This document shows positions 7,835-15,662 of a DNA stretch of 64,000 bases, piece by piece. The position numbers were made by a program, and so were the translations under genes. The notes below the pieces were generated by a model. That model was given only the letters and a program-made list of their open reading frames with translations, was not told where the DNA came from and searched no databases. Positions within the stretch are counted from its first letter, which is position 1; each line of letters opens with the position of its first letter. This stretch comes from Collimonas sp. OK607 (GTDB lineage: Bacteria > Pseudomonadota > Gammaproteobacteria > Burkholderiales > Burkholderiaceae_D): contig NZ_FOKF01000014.1 in the NCBI RefSeq assembly GCF_900111995.1, positions 48,982 to 112,981 on the forward strand, read 5' to 3'.

Positions 7835-7901
7835 GTAGGGTGGGCGCAAATACCCAAGCGGATGTACCGCAGCAATGCGTGGGCACTTGTGCCCACCCTA
7901 C
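7835..7901. repeat. Palindromic intergenic repeat
   Basis: Arms GTAGGGTGGGC (7835-7845) and GCCCACCCTAC (7891-7901), an 11-bp perfect inverted repeat, with an inner GTGGGCAC/GTGCCCAC palindrome at the right arm. A smaller related palindrome with the same GTAGGGT/ACCCTAC ends is at 50832-50859. The pattern is like dispersed REP-type elements. It sits between ydfG and ybgC and has no T-tract. Confidence 0.6.
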
Positions 7902-7956
7902 AATGTGCCGATAGATTGCAACTGCTGTCCCGCACACAACCGAAGCAACCCAAACA

Positions 7957-8421
7957 ATGAGCAAGATAACAACCGCCCCGCATCCCGACTTCAGCTGGCG
8001 CATCCGGGTGTATTACGAAGACACCGATACCGGCGGTGTAGTGTTTTATGCCAACTATTTGAAATTTTTCGAACGCGCCCGTACCGAATGGTTACGCGCA
8101 GCCGGCGTCGGCCAGCGCACGCTGGAGCAGACCGATGGCGTCATGTTTGTCGTAAAAAGCACCAGCGTCGACTATCATGCGCCTGCCAAGCTGGATGACG
8201 AGCTGGAACTGACCGTGGTGGTCGAGCGCATGGGGCGTGCCAGCGTTGATTTCATTCAACAAGCCTGGCGCCTGGGTGAAAATGAACCGACGTTGCTGGC
8301 GACCGGCCGCATTAGCGTGGCCTGCGTCAATGCCGCCACTTTCCGGCCGCAGGCAATCCCGAAACAGGTATTGCACAATATTAAACCCGGCGCCGCCCAT
8401 TCCGTGCCGGCAGCTGCATAA
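7957..8421 (+). CDS. ybgC: Tol-Pal-associated acyl-CoA thioesterase YbgC
   Basis: 154 residues, hotdog-fold thioesterase. Hydrolyses acyl-CoA thioesters and is linked to phospholipid metabolism at the inner face of the membrane. The family active-site segment VYYEDTDTGGVVFYANYLKFFERARTEWL is present; D24 corresponds to the catalytic Asp of E. coli YbgC (second Asp of EDTD). First gene of the Tol-Pal cluster, in the standard order ybgC-tolQ-tolR-tolA-tolB-pal-cpoB. Here a 252-bp gap containing a promoter separates it from tolQ, so it may be transcribed separately. Confidence 0.95.
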   Translation: MSKITTAPHPDFSWRIRVYYEDTDTGGVVFYANYLKFFERARTEWLRAAGVGQRTLEQTDGVMFVVKSTSVDYHAPAKLDDELELTVVVERMGRASVDFIQQAWRLGENEPTLLATGRISVACVNAATFRPQAIPKQVLHNIKPGAAHSVPAAA

Positions 8422-8573
8422 ATTACGCCTTAATGTGTTTGCCAGAATAGTTCATGACAGCAACTCTGACGGCACAATGAACCTTCGCACACTGAACACG
8501 GTCTCATGCAGCAATGCAAAGAAACCGGGAAATGCGATAGCGCCCGGCAACATTACCGTCTTCAATTGTTAAT

Positions 8574-8601
8574 TTGGCGGGAAGCACTTTACGATTACAA
8601 T
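8574..8601 (+). promoter_or_regulatory. Predicted tolQ promoter
   Basis: -35-like TTGGCG (8574-8579) and -10 TACAAT (8596-8601) with a 16-bp spacer, 72 bp upstream of the tolQ start. The predicted start falls near 8608, immediately before the tandem 16-bp repeat. Confidence 0.5.
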
Positions 8602-8616
8602 TCACTGTTTGAGTAT

Positions 8617-8650
8617 TTTACTTAAACCTAAGTCTTTACTTAAACCTAAG
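8617..8650 (+). repeat. Tandem 16-bp direct repeat in the tolQ leader
   Basis: TTTACTTAAACCTAAG occurs twice (8617-8632 and 8635-8650), identical, separated by 2 bp so the period is 18 bp. It ends 23 bp before the tolQ ATG. The length and placement suggest a regulator or RNA-binding site, but it may be a simple duplication. Confidence 0.7.
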
Positions 8651-8673
8651 ACCATTCCTCAAGACCGCTATCC

Positions 8674-9375
8674 ATGACTGTCACCCAAGATCTTTCGTTT
8701 ATTACCCTCATTACCAATGCCTCCGTATTAGTACAGCTGGTCATGGCGCTGCTGCTGGCAGTTTCCGTGATGAGCTGGACCTACATTTTCCGCAAGATGT
8801 TCGCTATCCGCAGCGCTCGCTCGCAAACGGAAGACTTCGAGCGCGCATTCTGGTCCGGCGGCAACCTGAGCACGCTGTACCAGGACGCCACCTCGAATCG
8901 CCGCAAAGGCGCAGGCAAAACCGGCGCGCTGGAGCGTATTTTCGAAGCCGGCATGGATGAGTTCAACAAGGTCAAGGCTTCCATCGGCCACAAGGGCGGC
9001 AGCGACAATGCACCCTTGCTGGAAGGTGCACGACGCGCCATGCGCGCGGCTTACCAGCGTGAGATGGATGCACTGGAATCGCATCTGGCCTTCCTCGCCT
9101 CGGTCGGTTCGGTATCGCCGTATGTCGGTTTGTTCGGTACCGTGTGGGGCATCATGAATGCTTTCCGCGGCCTGGCAAACGTACAGCAAGCAACGCTGGC
9201 TGCAGTTGCGCCCGGTATCGCCGAAGCCTTGATCGCCACGGCGATCGGCTTGTTTGCAGCGATTCCGGCGGTGGTTGCCTATAACCGTTTTTCCCATGAC
9301 GTCGATCGCCTGGCCATCCGCTTCGAGAGCTTTATCGAAGAATTCTCCAACATCTTGCAACGTCAGGCGCGCTAA
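8674..9375 (+). CDS. tolQ: Tol-Pal proton channel subunit TolQ
   Basis: 233 residues, inner-membrane protein of the MotA/TolQ/ExbB family. With TolR it uses the proton motive force to energise TolA during outer-membrane constriction at division. Three membrane helices: near residues 15-35, and a pair at about 140-160 (YVGLFGTVWGIMNAF) and 172-195 (PGIAEALIATAIGLFAAIPAVVAYN), both carrying the conserved small-residue and Thr positions of the family. Its stop overlaps the tolR start by one base (TAATG), so the two are coupled. Confidence 0.97.
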   Translation: MTVTQDLSFITLITNASVLVQLVMALLLAVSVMSWTYIFRKMFAIRSARSQTEDFERAFWSGGNLSTLYQDATSNRRKGAGKTGALERIFEAGMDEFNKVKASIGHKGGSDNAPLLEGARRAMRAAYQREMDALESHLAFLASVGSVSPYVGLFGTVWGIMNAFRGLANVQQATLAAVAPGIAEALIATAIGLFAAIPAVVAYNRFSHDVDRLAIRFESFIEEFSNILQRQAR

Positions 9376-9809
9376 TGTCGGGGCAATCATCCATGCGCGG
9401 CGGCCGCACCCGCAAATTCAAGGCAGAAATCAACGTCGTCCCGTACATCGACGTGATGATGGTATTGCTGGTGATTTTCATGGTCTCGGCGCCGCTGACC
9501 AACCCTAGCGTCATCAATTTGCCGAATGCGGCGAAATCGGCGACGCCGCCGACCGAATATATCGAAATCACCTTGAAACCCGACGAACTGGCCAGTATCC
9601 GCATCAACGGCCAGAAAAGCGGCATGACCAAGGCGGAAAGCGTTCCCCGCAACGGTTTGAAACAGAAACTGCAAACCCTGCACGCTGACAAACCCGACAT
9701 GCCGGTGATGATTTCTGCCGACAAGGACATCAAATACGACGATGTGATCAAGGTCATTTCGGAAGCCAAGATGCTTGGCATTAACCGCGTCGGACTGGCG
9801 ACAAAGTGA
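9375..9809 (+). CDS. tolR: Tol-Pal protein TolR
   Basis: 144 residues, ExbD/TolR family. One N-terminal membrane helix with the essential Asp in VVPYIDVMMVLLVIFMV, then a periplasmic domain ending AKMLGINRVGLATK. Forms the ion-conducting stator with TolQ. The start ATG overlaps the tolQ stop. The tolA start is 10 bp after its end. Confidence 0.97.
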   Translation: MSGQSSMRGGRTRKFKAEINVVPYIDVMMVLLVIFMVSAPLTNPSVINLPNAAKSATPPTEYIEITLKPDELASIRINGQKSGMTKAESVPRNGLKQKLQTLHADKPDMPVMISADKDIKYDDVIKVISEAKMLGINRVGLATK

Positions 9810-9819
9810 CGATCTGGTT

Positions 9820-10755
9820 ATGACAGGCAACTCCCCGTATTCCGTACCAAAAGAACCCGGCAGCATCCGCGCCATCTTGCTCGCAGCGGCAGTGCATGCC
9901 GCCCTGTTTGCATTCCTGTGGTTTGGCATTCACTGGCAAAGCCAGCAGCCGATAGCAGTCGAGGCAGAAATCTGGAGCCCGGAGATCAAGGACGCAGCGC
10001 CAACGCCGCCGGAACCCGTTCCACAGCCGACGCCAGTACCTAAACCGGAGCCGGTAATTCAGGAAACCGCGCCGCCACCGCCAGTGGTAGCGCCGCCGCC
10101 CGTGCCGGATCCGGAAATTGCCTTGGAAAAAGAAAAGAAGCGCAAAGAACAGGAACGCAAGGACTTGCAACGCCAGGAAGAGCTGGAAAAGCAAAAACAA
10201 TTGCAAAAACAACAAGCGGAGGAAGACCGCAAGGACAAGTTGAAGGCCGAGGCTGAACAAAAAGCCGCCAAGGACAAAGCAGCAGCCCAGGAAAAGCAAA
10301 AACAAGATGCCGCCAAGAAGGCGGAAGCCGACGCCAAGAAGAAGCAGGCAGCAGCCGATGCCGCAGCCGACAACAAGCGCCACGCCGACGAACTGAAACG
10401 CATGTTGGGCCAGGCGGTTGGCAATGGCCCGGCTAACAGCACCGGCACCGCAGCCCAGTCACAAGGGCCGCGTGGCGATCCTGGCTATGCGCAAAAGGTC
10501 GGCGCCAAGATCAAGTCGAACATTAACTTTAATGTGCCCGAAGGCCTGGCAGGAAACCCGGCCGTGGAATTTGATGTCCAACTGCTTCCGGACGGTTCGG
10601 TCGCAAGTATACGCCTCAGGAAATCCTCTGGAGTTTCTGGCTTTGACGAGGCGGTAAAACGAGCGATTGAAAGATCGGCGCCTTATCCGAAAGACAGTAA
10701 AACGGGTTCTGTACCTTCCAGTTTTACCGGAATCCACAAACCGAAAGATCAGTAA
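9820..10755 (+). CDS. tolA: Cell envelope integrity protein TolA
   Basis: 311 residues. Inner-membrane anchor (about residues 15-35, LLAAAVHAALFAFLWFG) followed by a Pro-rich segment (PTPPEPVPQPTPVPKPEP), a long charged Lys/Glu/Ala/Gln helix (about residues 105-210) that spans the periplasm, and a C-terminal TonB-like domain (from about residue 230) with FDVQLLPDGSVASIRLRKSSG that contacts TolB and Pal. The ATG at 9820 was chosen because the upstream extension would overlap tolR and displace the anchor. Confidence 0.93.
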   Translation: MTGNSPYSVPKEPGSIRAILLAAAVHAALFAFLWFGIHWQSQQPIAVEAEIWSPEIKDAAPTPPEPVPQPTPVPKPEPVIQETAPPPPVVAPPPVPDPEIALEKEKKRKEQERKDLQRQEELEKQKQLQKQQAEEDRKDKLKAEAEQKAAKDKAAAQEKQKQDAAKKAEADAKKKQAAADAAADNKRHADELKRMLGQAVGNGPANSTGTAAQSQGPRGDPGYAQKVGAKIKSNINFNVPEGLAGNPAVEFDVQLLPDGSVASIRLRKSSGVSGFDEAVKRAIERSAPYPKDSKTGSVPSSFTGIHKPKDQ

Positions 10756-10758
10756 GCC

Positions 10759-12042
10759 ATGAAAAACAAACTGCACCAACTATTCGCAATCATAGGATTG
10801 GCGGTTACCGCTCTAGTATTCAGCGCTCCGGCAAATGCACAACTGCGTATCGAAACCTCCGGCGTCGGCGCCACCCAGATTCCGATCGCGATTGCCGGTT
10901 TCAGCGACGAAAACCTGGCGCCGCAGCAGGTTACCGCCATCATCAAAGCTGATCTGGCGCGCAGCGGATTTTTCAAGATTATTGATACCGGTGATGTCAT
11001 CTCGGAATCGGCTCAGGTCAACATGGGCGATTGGAAGGCACGCGGCGCCGACGCTTTGGTGATCGGCAGCGTGCAGCGCCTGGCCGATGGCCGTTTCGAT
11101 GTGCGTTATCGTCTACTGGACACTGTCAAATCAGCCCAGTTGTCAGCCTTGGCGATGGCCGCTGCGCCACAGTACACGCGAGTTACCGCGCACAAGATCG
11201 CCGACGATATTTATGAAAAGCTGATCGGTGGACGCGGTGCGTTCGCTACCCGCATCGCCTACATCATCAAGGCTGGCAAGGAATACCGCCTGGAAGTCGC
11301 CGATTCCGACGGTGAAGGCACCCAGGTCGCCCTGCGTTCCAACGAGCCGATCATTTCGCCGGCCTGGTCGCCAGACGGCACCAAGGTTGCCTACGTCTCG
11401 TTTGAAGCCAAAAAACCGGTGGTCTACGTGCAAAACCTGGTCACCAAGCAGCGCATCGTGGTGGCCAACTACAAGGGTAGTAATTCGGCGCCATCATGGT
11501 CGCCCGACGGCACCAAACTGGCGATTGCGCTGGCCCGCGACGGCCTGACCCAGGTGTATGTGGTGAATTCCGACGGCGGCGGCTTGCGCCGTTTGACCAA
11601 TACCAATGGTATCGACACCGAACCGCAATTTTCGGCTGACGGCCAAAACATCTACTTCACCAGCGACCGCAGCGGCGGCCCGCAAATCTATAAAATGAGC
11701 GCCAACGGCGGCGACGCGCAACGCGTGACATTCGGCGGCAGCTACAACATCAGCCCGCGGATTTCCCCCGACGGCAAGGCATTGGCCTATATTTCGCAGC
11801 GCGGCGGCCGCTTCCAGCTGTATGTACTGGACCTGACCAACGGCCAGGAACAGCGTTTGTCGGATACCGTCAAGGATGAATCCCCAAGTTTTTCGCCGAA
11901 CGGTAAATACATCATGTACGCCACTGAATCAGGCCGCCGCGGCTCGCTGGCAGTTGTCTCGGTTGACGGTCGCGTGAAACAGCGCTTAACTATGCAGGCA
12001 GGCGATATACGGGAGCCTACTTGGGGTCCTTTCATGAAATAA
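10759..12042 (+). CDS. tolB: Tol-Pal translocation protein TolB
   Basis: 427 residues, periplasmic. Signal peptide (MKNKLHQLFAIIGLAV..., cut after ANA), N-terminal TolB domain to about residue 165, then a six-bladed beta-propeller made of WD40-like PD40 repeats recognisable by SPAWSPDGTKVAYVS, APSWSPDGTKLAIAL, EPQFSADGQNIYFTS, SPRISPDGKALAYIS and SPSFSPNGKYIMYAT. Binds Pal and TolA. Starts 3 bp after tolA ends. Confidence 0.97.
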   Translation: MKNKLHQLFAIIGLAVTALVFSAPANAQLRIETSGVGATQIPIAIAGFSDENLAPQQVTAIIKADLARSGFFKIIDTGDVISESAQVNMGDWKARGADALVIGSVQRLADGRFDVRYRLLDTVKSAQLSALAMAAAPQYTRVTAHKIADDIYEKLIGGRGAFATRIAYIIKAGKEYRLEVADSDGEGTQVALRSNEPIISPAWSPDGTKVAYVSFEAKKPVVYVQNLVTKQRIVVANYKGSNSAPSWSPDGTKLAIALARDGLTQVYVVNSDGGGLRRLTNTNGIDTEPQFSADGQNIYFTSDRSGGPQIYKMSANGGDAQRVTFGGSYNISPRISPDGKALAYISQRGGRFQLYVLDLTNGQEQRLSDTVKDESPSFSPNGKYIMYATESGRRGSLAVVSVDGRVKQRLTMQAGDIREPTWGPFMK

Positions 12043-12092
12043 TCACGCAGTAATTTGAATCGACGTTCGTTTCCCACCCTGGAGAATTAAAA

Positions 12093-12608
12093 ATGCTAAA
12101 TATCAGAAACTTTGCCCTTATCGTTGCCAGCGCCATTTTGCTGGCCGCTTGCTCCTCCCCAGTCAAACTCAACGACAAAGCTGTTCCAGTCGTCGATAGC
12201 GGCGCCACCGGCGCTGATACACGTTCGGTCAATACTGTCGATACCGGCAGCGATCCGCTCAACAACCCAACCGGCATCCTCTCGAAGCGCAGCATTTACT
12301 TCGATTTCGACAGCTACACCATCAAGGATGAATTCAAGTCCGTGGTTGAAGCGCACGCGCAATACCTGAACAGCCACAAGAATCGCAAGATCATCATCCA
12401 AGGCAATACCGATGATCGCGGCGGCCGTGAATACAATCTGGCGCTGGGACAAAAACGTGCTGAAGCAGTTCGCAAGGCATTGGTATTGTTAGGCGTTTCG
12501 GATACTCAGGTCGAAGCAGTCTCGCTGGGTAAAGAAAAGCCTAAGGCCCTCGGCAGCGACGAAGCGTCCTACGCTGAAAACCGCCGTTCCGACATCGTTT
12601 ATCAATAA
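12093..12608 (+). CDS. pal: Peptidoglycan-associated lipoprotein Pal
   Basis: 171 residues. Lipoprotein signal with lipobox LLAAC, lipidated Cys at C20, then SSP. A flexible linker leads to the OmpA-like domain (about residues 65-171) with IYFDFDSYTI and the diaminopimelate-binding region NTDDRGGREYNLALGQKRAEAVRKAL. Anchored in the outer membrane and bound to peptidoglycan and TolB. GGAGAATT lies before the start. Its TAA overlaps the next start codon. Confidence 0.98.
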   Translation: MLNIRNFALIVASAILLAACSSPVKLNDKAVPVVDSGATGADTRSVNTVDTGSDPLNNPTGILSKRSIYFDFDSYTIKDEFKSVVEAHAQYLNSHKNRKIIIQGNTDDRGGREYNLALGQKRAEAVRKALVLLGVSDTQVEAVSLGKEKPKALGSDEASYAENRRSDIVYQ

Positions 12609-13357
12609 TGATGCGGACGTTCTTCAAAGCCACGATGACTGCGGCCATGCTGGCCGCAGTTTTTTCCGCTCCGACCGCCCACGCCGGGCTGTTTGACGAC
12701 GATGAAGCACGTCGGGCGATATTGGATATACGCGCCAAGATTGACGCGGTCAATGCACGAGTCGACGGCAAGGCGGACAAGTCCAGTTCGCTTAGCTTGT
12801 CGGATCAGAATGACCACCTGAATCAGGAGCTGGCCAAGCTGCGCGGACAAATCGAAGTGCTGACCAATGAGCTGGCCAACACGCAACAGCGCCAGAAAGA
12901 TTTCTATGTCGATCTGGATACCCGCTTGCGCAAGCTGGAGCCGCAAAAAGTCAGTGTCGACGGCCAGGAAGTCAGCGTTGGCGCCACCGACCAGAAGGCC
13001 TACGACGCAGCATTGGCGACCTTCAAATCCGGCGACTATAAAACTGCAGTAACCGCATTTTCCGATTTCGTACGCTCCAACCCTGGTTCGGGTTTAGCGC
13101 CATCAGCCCAATACTGGCTGGGAAATTCGTATTACGCTCTGCGTGATTACAAGAATGCGATTGCGGCGCAGCAGGTGGTTGTCAGCAAGTACGCCGACAA
13201 TCCCAAGGCTGCCGATGCCCTGTTGAATATCTCCAGCAGCTATACCGAGCTGAAGAACAAACCTCAGTCCAAGCGTGCGTTGGAACAACTGCTGTCGCAG
13301 TACCCAAACACGCCGGCAGCACAGACGGCAAAAGAACGCCTGACAACACTCAAGTAA
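12608..13357 (+). CDS. cpoB: Cell division coordinator CpoB (YbgF)
   Basis: 249 residues, periplasmic. Signal peptide cut after AHA near residue 27, an N-terminal trimerising coiled coil (about 35-110, with DHLNQELAKLRGQIEVLTNELANTQQRQKDF), then TPR repeats (AYDAALATFKSGDYKTAVTAFSDFV, APSAQYWLGNSYYALRDYKNAI, ADALLNISSSYTELK). CpoB links Tol-Pal constriction with peptidoglycan synthesis. The first ATG overlaps the pal stop codon by one base; the next codon is also ATG and could be used instead. Confidence 0.95.
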   Translation: MMRTFFKATMTAAMLAAVFSAPTAHAGLFDDDEARRAILDIRAKIDAVNARVDGKADKSSSLSLSDQNDHLNQELAKLRGQIEVLTNELANTQQRQKDFYVDLDTRLRKLEPQKVSVDGQEVSVGATDQKAYDAALATFKSGDYKTAVTAFSDFVRSNPGSGLAPSAQYWLGNSYYALRDYKNAIAAQQVVVSKYADNPKAADALLNISSSYTELKNKPQSKRALEQLLSQYPNTPAAQTAKERLTTLK

Positions 13358-13394
13358 GCCGCAAAATTTTATTTTGCAAATTATGTAAATAAAA

Positions 13395-13424
13395 GTGCAT
13401 ATGGGTTTGACAGCTCATATGCAC
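13395..13424. promoter_or_regulatory. 9-bp inverted repeat overlapping the tRNA-Lys promoter
   Basis: GTGCATATG (13395-13403) and CATATGCAC (13416-13424) are perfect inverted arms with a 12-bp spacer that contains the -35 box TTGACA. The right arm lies in the promoter spacer. A repressor bound here would block the tRNA promoter. The binding protein is unknown. Confidence 0.55.
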
Positions 13425-13436
13425 ATTACATATAAT
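13407..13436 (+). promoter_or_regulatory. tRNA-Lys promoter
   Basis: Consensus -35 TTGACA (13407-13412) and consensus -10 TATAAT (13431-13436) with an 18-bp spacer. The start would be about 5 bp before the mature tRNA 5' end. Confidence 0.85.
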
Positions 13437-13447
13437 AGCCGTCTTTC

Positions 13448-13523
13448 GGGTCGTTAGCTCAGCTGGTAGAGCAGCGGACTTTTAATCCGTTGGTCGCAGG
13501 TTCGAATCCCGCACGGCCTACCA
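13448..13523 (+). tRNA. tRNA-Lys (anticodon TTT)
   Basis: 76 nt with encoded CCA. Acceptor GGGTCGT pairs with ACGGCCT (one G-T pair), D-arm GCTCAGCTGGTAGAGC, anticodon TTT at 13481-13483 in the loop CTTTTAA, T-arm GCAGGTTCGAATCCCGC. It is the usual tRNA downstream of the tol-pal genes in many betaproteobacteria. Confidence 0.98.
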
Positions 13524-13547
13524 CGAATTAGTCGTAGTACAGAAATA

Positions 13548-13578
13548 GCCACTTACAGAAATGTAAGTGGCTTTTTTG
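13548..13578 (+). terminator. Terminator after tRNA-Lys
   Basis: 9-bp stem CCACTTACA / TGTAAGTGG with a GAAA-type loop, followed by CTTTTTTG. Confidence 0.92.
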
Positions 13579-13936
13579 TTTTGGCGTCCGTATTTTCTGG
13601 CCATTGCAAAAAACTGCCTTTCCCACAGGCTTGGCGCCAGCCGGGCCACATGCTGCAAATAATTTCCTCGGGCCATCTATTTTCGAATTTTATGCTCCCT
13701 ACTCGCTTTCCAAATCGAAAAACACCCTCCGAAAATCAATCTACACTCAGGAAAAGCTTGTAAACACAGACGCTTCGGCAATCATCGATAAATTCGAAGA
13801 TATATCCATATTTTTTCCGTTTTTCTTTTGATTTGGCAACGCGCATACTTCTCCCTGTCGATCCAACCCTGCATCCATCGCAATCATTCTTCACTGTGAA
13901 GAATGGCGTTGCCTGCAGTAACTGACGGAGAAAATC
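13579..13936. other. AT-rich gap before the pirin gene
   Basis: 358 bp without a supported gene. The right end contains the 21-bp palindrome at 13885-13905. The rest, including the stretch ATATATCCATATTTTTTCC near 13800, shows no RNA structure or coding pattern that I recognise. Confidence 0.5.
13885..13905. promoter_or_regulatory. 21-bp palindrome upstream of pirin
   Basis: CATTCTTCA-CTG-TGAAGAATG is a perfect inverted repeat (9-bp arms, 3-bp centre) ending 31 bp before the pirin ATG. Size and position fit a dimeric repressor operator. The regulator is not known. Confidence 0.6.
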
Positions 13937-14638
13937 ATGCTTCAAATTCGTAAAAGCGAAGAACGCGGTATTGCCGATCACGGCTGGTTGAATTCGCACC
14001 ATACATTTTCGTTCGGCCAGTATTTCGATCCGCAGCACACCGGCTTCGGGCCGCTGCTGGTGATCAATGAAGACCGGGTACAAGCCGGCCAGGGTTTCGG
14101 CACGCATGGCCACAGTGACATGGAAATCATTTCCTATGTGCTGGATGGTGCACTGGAACACAAGGACAGTATGGGCACCGGTTCGGTCTTGCATTACGGC
14201 GATGTGCAAAGGATGAGCGCCGGCACCGGCGTGCGCCACAGCGAGTTCAATCACTCGGCGACAGCGCCTGTGCATTTCCTGCAGATCTGGATTCAGCCGA
14301 ATGTCAAAGGCATTCCACCCAGTTATGAAGAAAAGCATTTCACCGTCGCGCAGAAACAAGGACAGCTGCGCTTGATCGCATCCGCCGATGGGCGCGACAA
14401 CTCGGTGCTGATACATCAGGACGCATCGATCTATGCAGCCATCCTGAACGGTGACGAGCCGCTGCAACACACGCTGGCTAGCGGACGCAACGCGTATGTG
14501 CATGTGATACACGGCCGTATCAGCGTCAACGGTACCGAACTTAAGGGCGGTGATGCGGTGAAGGTGACGGCGGAGAATCTGATCACGCTGGCCAATGCCG
14601 ACGCCGCAGAAGTGCTGCTGTTCGATCTGCCTTATTGA
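13937..14638 (+). CDS. Pirin family protein (YhhW-like)
   Basis: 233 residues, bicupin. The N-terminal cupin carries the metal ligands H57, H59 (in FGTHGHSDME), H101 and E103 (in GTGVRHSEFNHS), the pirin signature. YhhW-type members have quercetin dioxygenase activity in vitro; the physiological substrate here is unknown. GGAG lies 9 nt before the start. The gene is convergent with a LysR regulator and shares a terminator with it, and a 21-bp palindrome precedes it. Confidence 0.9.
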   Translation: MLQIRKSEERGIADHGWLNSHHTFSFGQYFDPQHTGFGPLLVINEDRVQAGQGFGTHGHSDMEIISYVLDGALEHKDSMGTGSVLHYGDVQRMSAGTGVRHSEFNHSATAPVHFLQIWIQPNVKGIPPSYEEKHFTVAQKQGQLRLIASADGRDNSVLIHQDASIYAAILNGDEPLQHTLASGRNAYVHVIHGRISVNGTELKGGDAVKVTAENLITLANADAAEVLLFDLPY

Positions 14639-14666
14639 TTTTGTATTCTGTTTTACAGAAATGATT

Positions 14667-14705
14667 CAGGCCGGAACAACGTCACGTTGTCCGACCTGTT
14701 TATTT
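14667..14705. terminator. Terminator between pirin and lysR
   Basis: Interrupted stem CAGG/CCTG, CGGA/TCCG, CAACG/CGTTG around a TCA loop (14667-14698), followed by TTTATTT on the plus strand. It ends the pirin gene; the lysR stop lies in its tail. Confidence 0.75.
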
Positions 14706-15627
14706 AGAGCGCGCCGGGTACATGCCGGATCAAACGCGCCATTGCATCGTTGTCGCGCATTCTTTCGATCCACCAACTCAAGGCGGCGCCATCGTCACCG
14801 GTGCGCCACGCCAGCGAAAACGTTTCATCCGGTTTCGGCTCTTCCACTTCTTTCACGATCAAGGCGCCTGAGGCAATCGCTGCGCGTGCGCATGGCTCCG
14901 GCAAGAAACCGAAGCCTATGCCGGCCAGTTGCAAATCGTACTTGCTGCGCATATCCGGCACGGTCAGCGTGTCCTGTCCAAACAAAAGACCCACCGTGCG
15001 CGAGGCCATCTTGCGCGCCGAGTCCGCCACGCTGATGGCGCGATGCGGATGCAACTCCGCCTTGCCCAATACGCGCTTGACCTTGGCCAGCGGATGCGTG
15101 GGCGCCACCACAAACACGAAAGAGATCGTCCCCATCTGTTCGGCGATATAACCGCCGCCTGCAGGCCCCTGCCCCGGCGCGGCAATCAGTAAATCTACGC
15201 GGCGTTCCAGCAAGGCTTCCCAGGTACCAGCCAGAGATTCCCTGGCGATGCGCAAACGGGTTTTATCAGCAATCCCGCAGAAATTGGCGATATCGGTTTC
15301 CAGCGCAGCTACCGAAAACAAAGAGTCTATGCATATCGTCAGTTCGGTTTCCCAGCCTGAAGCCACGCGGCGCACGCGATGTTCCAGGTCTTCCGCCGCT
15401 TTCAGCAGATAGCGCCCTTCCTTCAGCAATTCTGCGCCGGCGCGCGTCAGCGTGACTTTCGGCCCCTGGCGCTCGAATACCTGCACGCCCAGGTCTTGCT
15501 CCAGTTTCGACACCGTATAGGAAATGGTCGAAGGCACGCGATGCAATTCGCTGCCGGCGGCGGAGAACGATCCGCGGCGGTCGATGGCGTCGAGAATCAA
15601 CAGCGCATCGAGACTGATTCTGAACAT
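14704..15627 (-). CDS. LysR family transcriptional regulator
   Basis: 307 residues. N-terminal winged helix-turn-helix (about 1-60: ALLILDAIDRRGSFSAAGSELHRVPSTISYTVSKLEQDLGVQVFER) and a C-terminal periplasmic-binding-protein-like effector domain. GGGAG lies 4 nt before the ATG. It is 35 bp downstream of the DedA-rhodanese gene on the same strand. The target is unknown; possible targets are the convergent pirin gene or the XapX/amidohydrolase operon, but this is only proximity. Confidence 0.93.
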   Translation of the reverse strand: MFRISLDALLILDAIDRRGSFSAAGSELHRVPSTISYTVSKLEQDLGVQVFERQGPKVTLTRAGAELLKEGRYLLKAAEDLEHRVRRVASGWETELTICIDSLFSVAALETDIANFCGIADKTRLRIARESLAGTWEALLERRVDLLIAAPGQGPAGGGYIAEQMGTISFVFVVAPTHPLAKVKRVLGKAELHPHRAISVADSARKMASRTVGLLFGQDTLTVPDMRSKYDLQLAGIGFGFLPEPCARAAIASGALIVKEVEEPKPDETFSLAWRTGDDGAALSWWIERMRDNDAMARLIRHVPGAL

Positions 15628-15662
15628 GGAACTCCCGGTAGAGAGAAAAGACTAGAAATCGA

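Noticed and set aside
9781..10383. A minus-strand 200-codon frame rich in Leu/Phe/Arg within tolA
   Set aside because: Antisense of the Lys/Glu/Gln-rich tolA linker; such Leu/Phe-rich shadows are expected.
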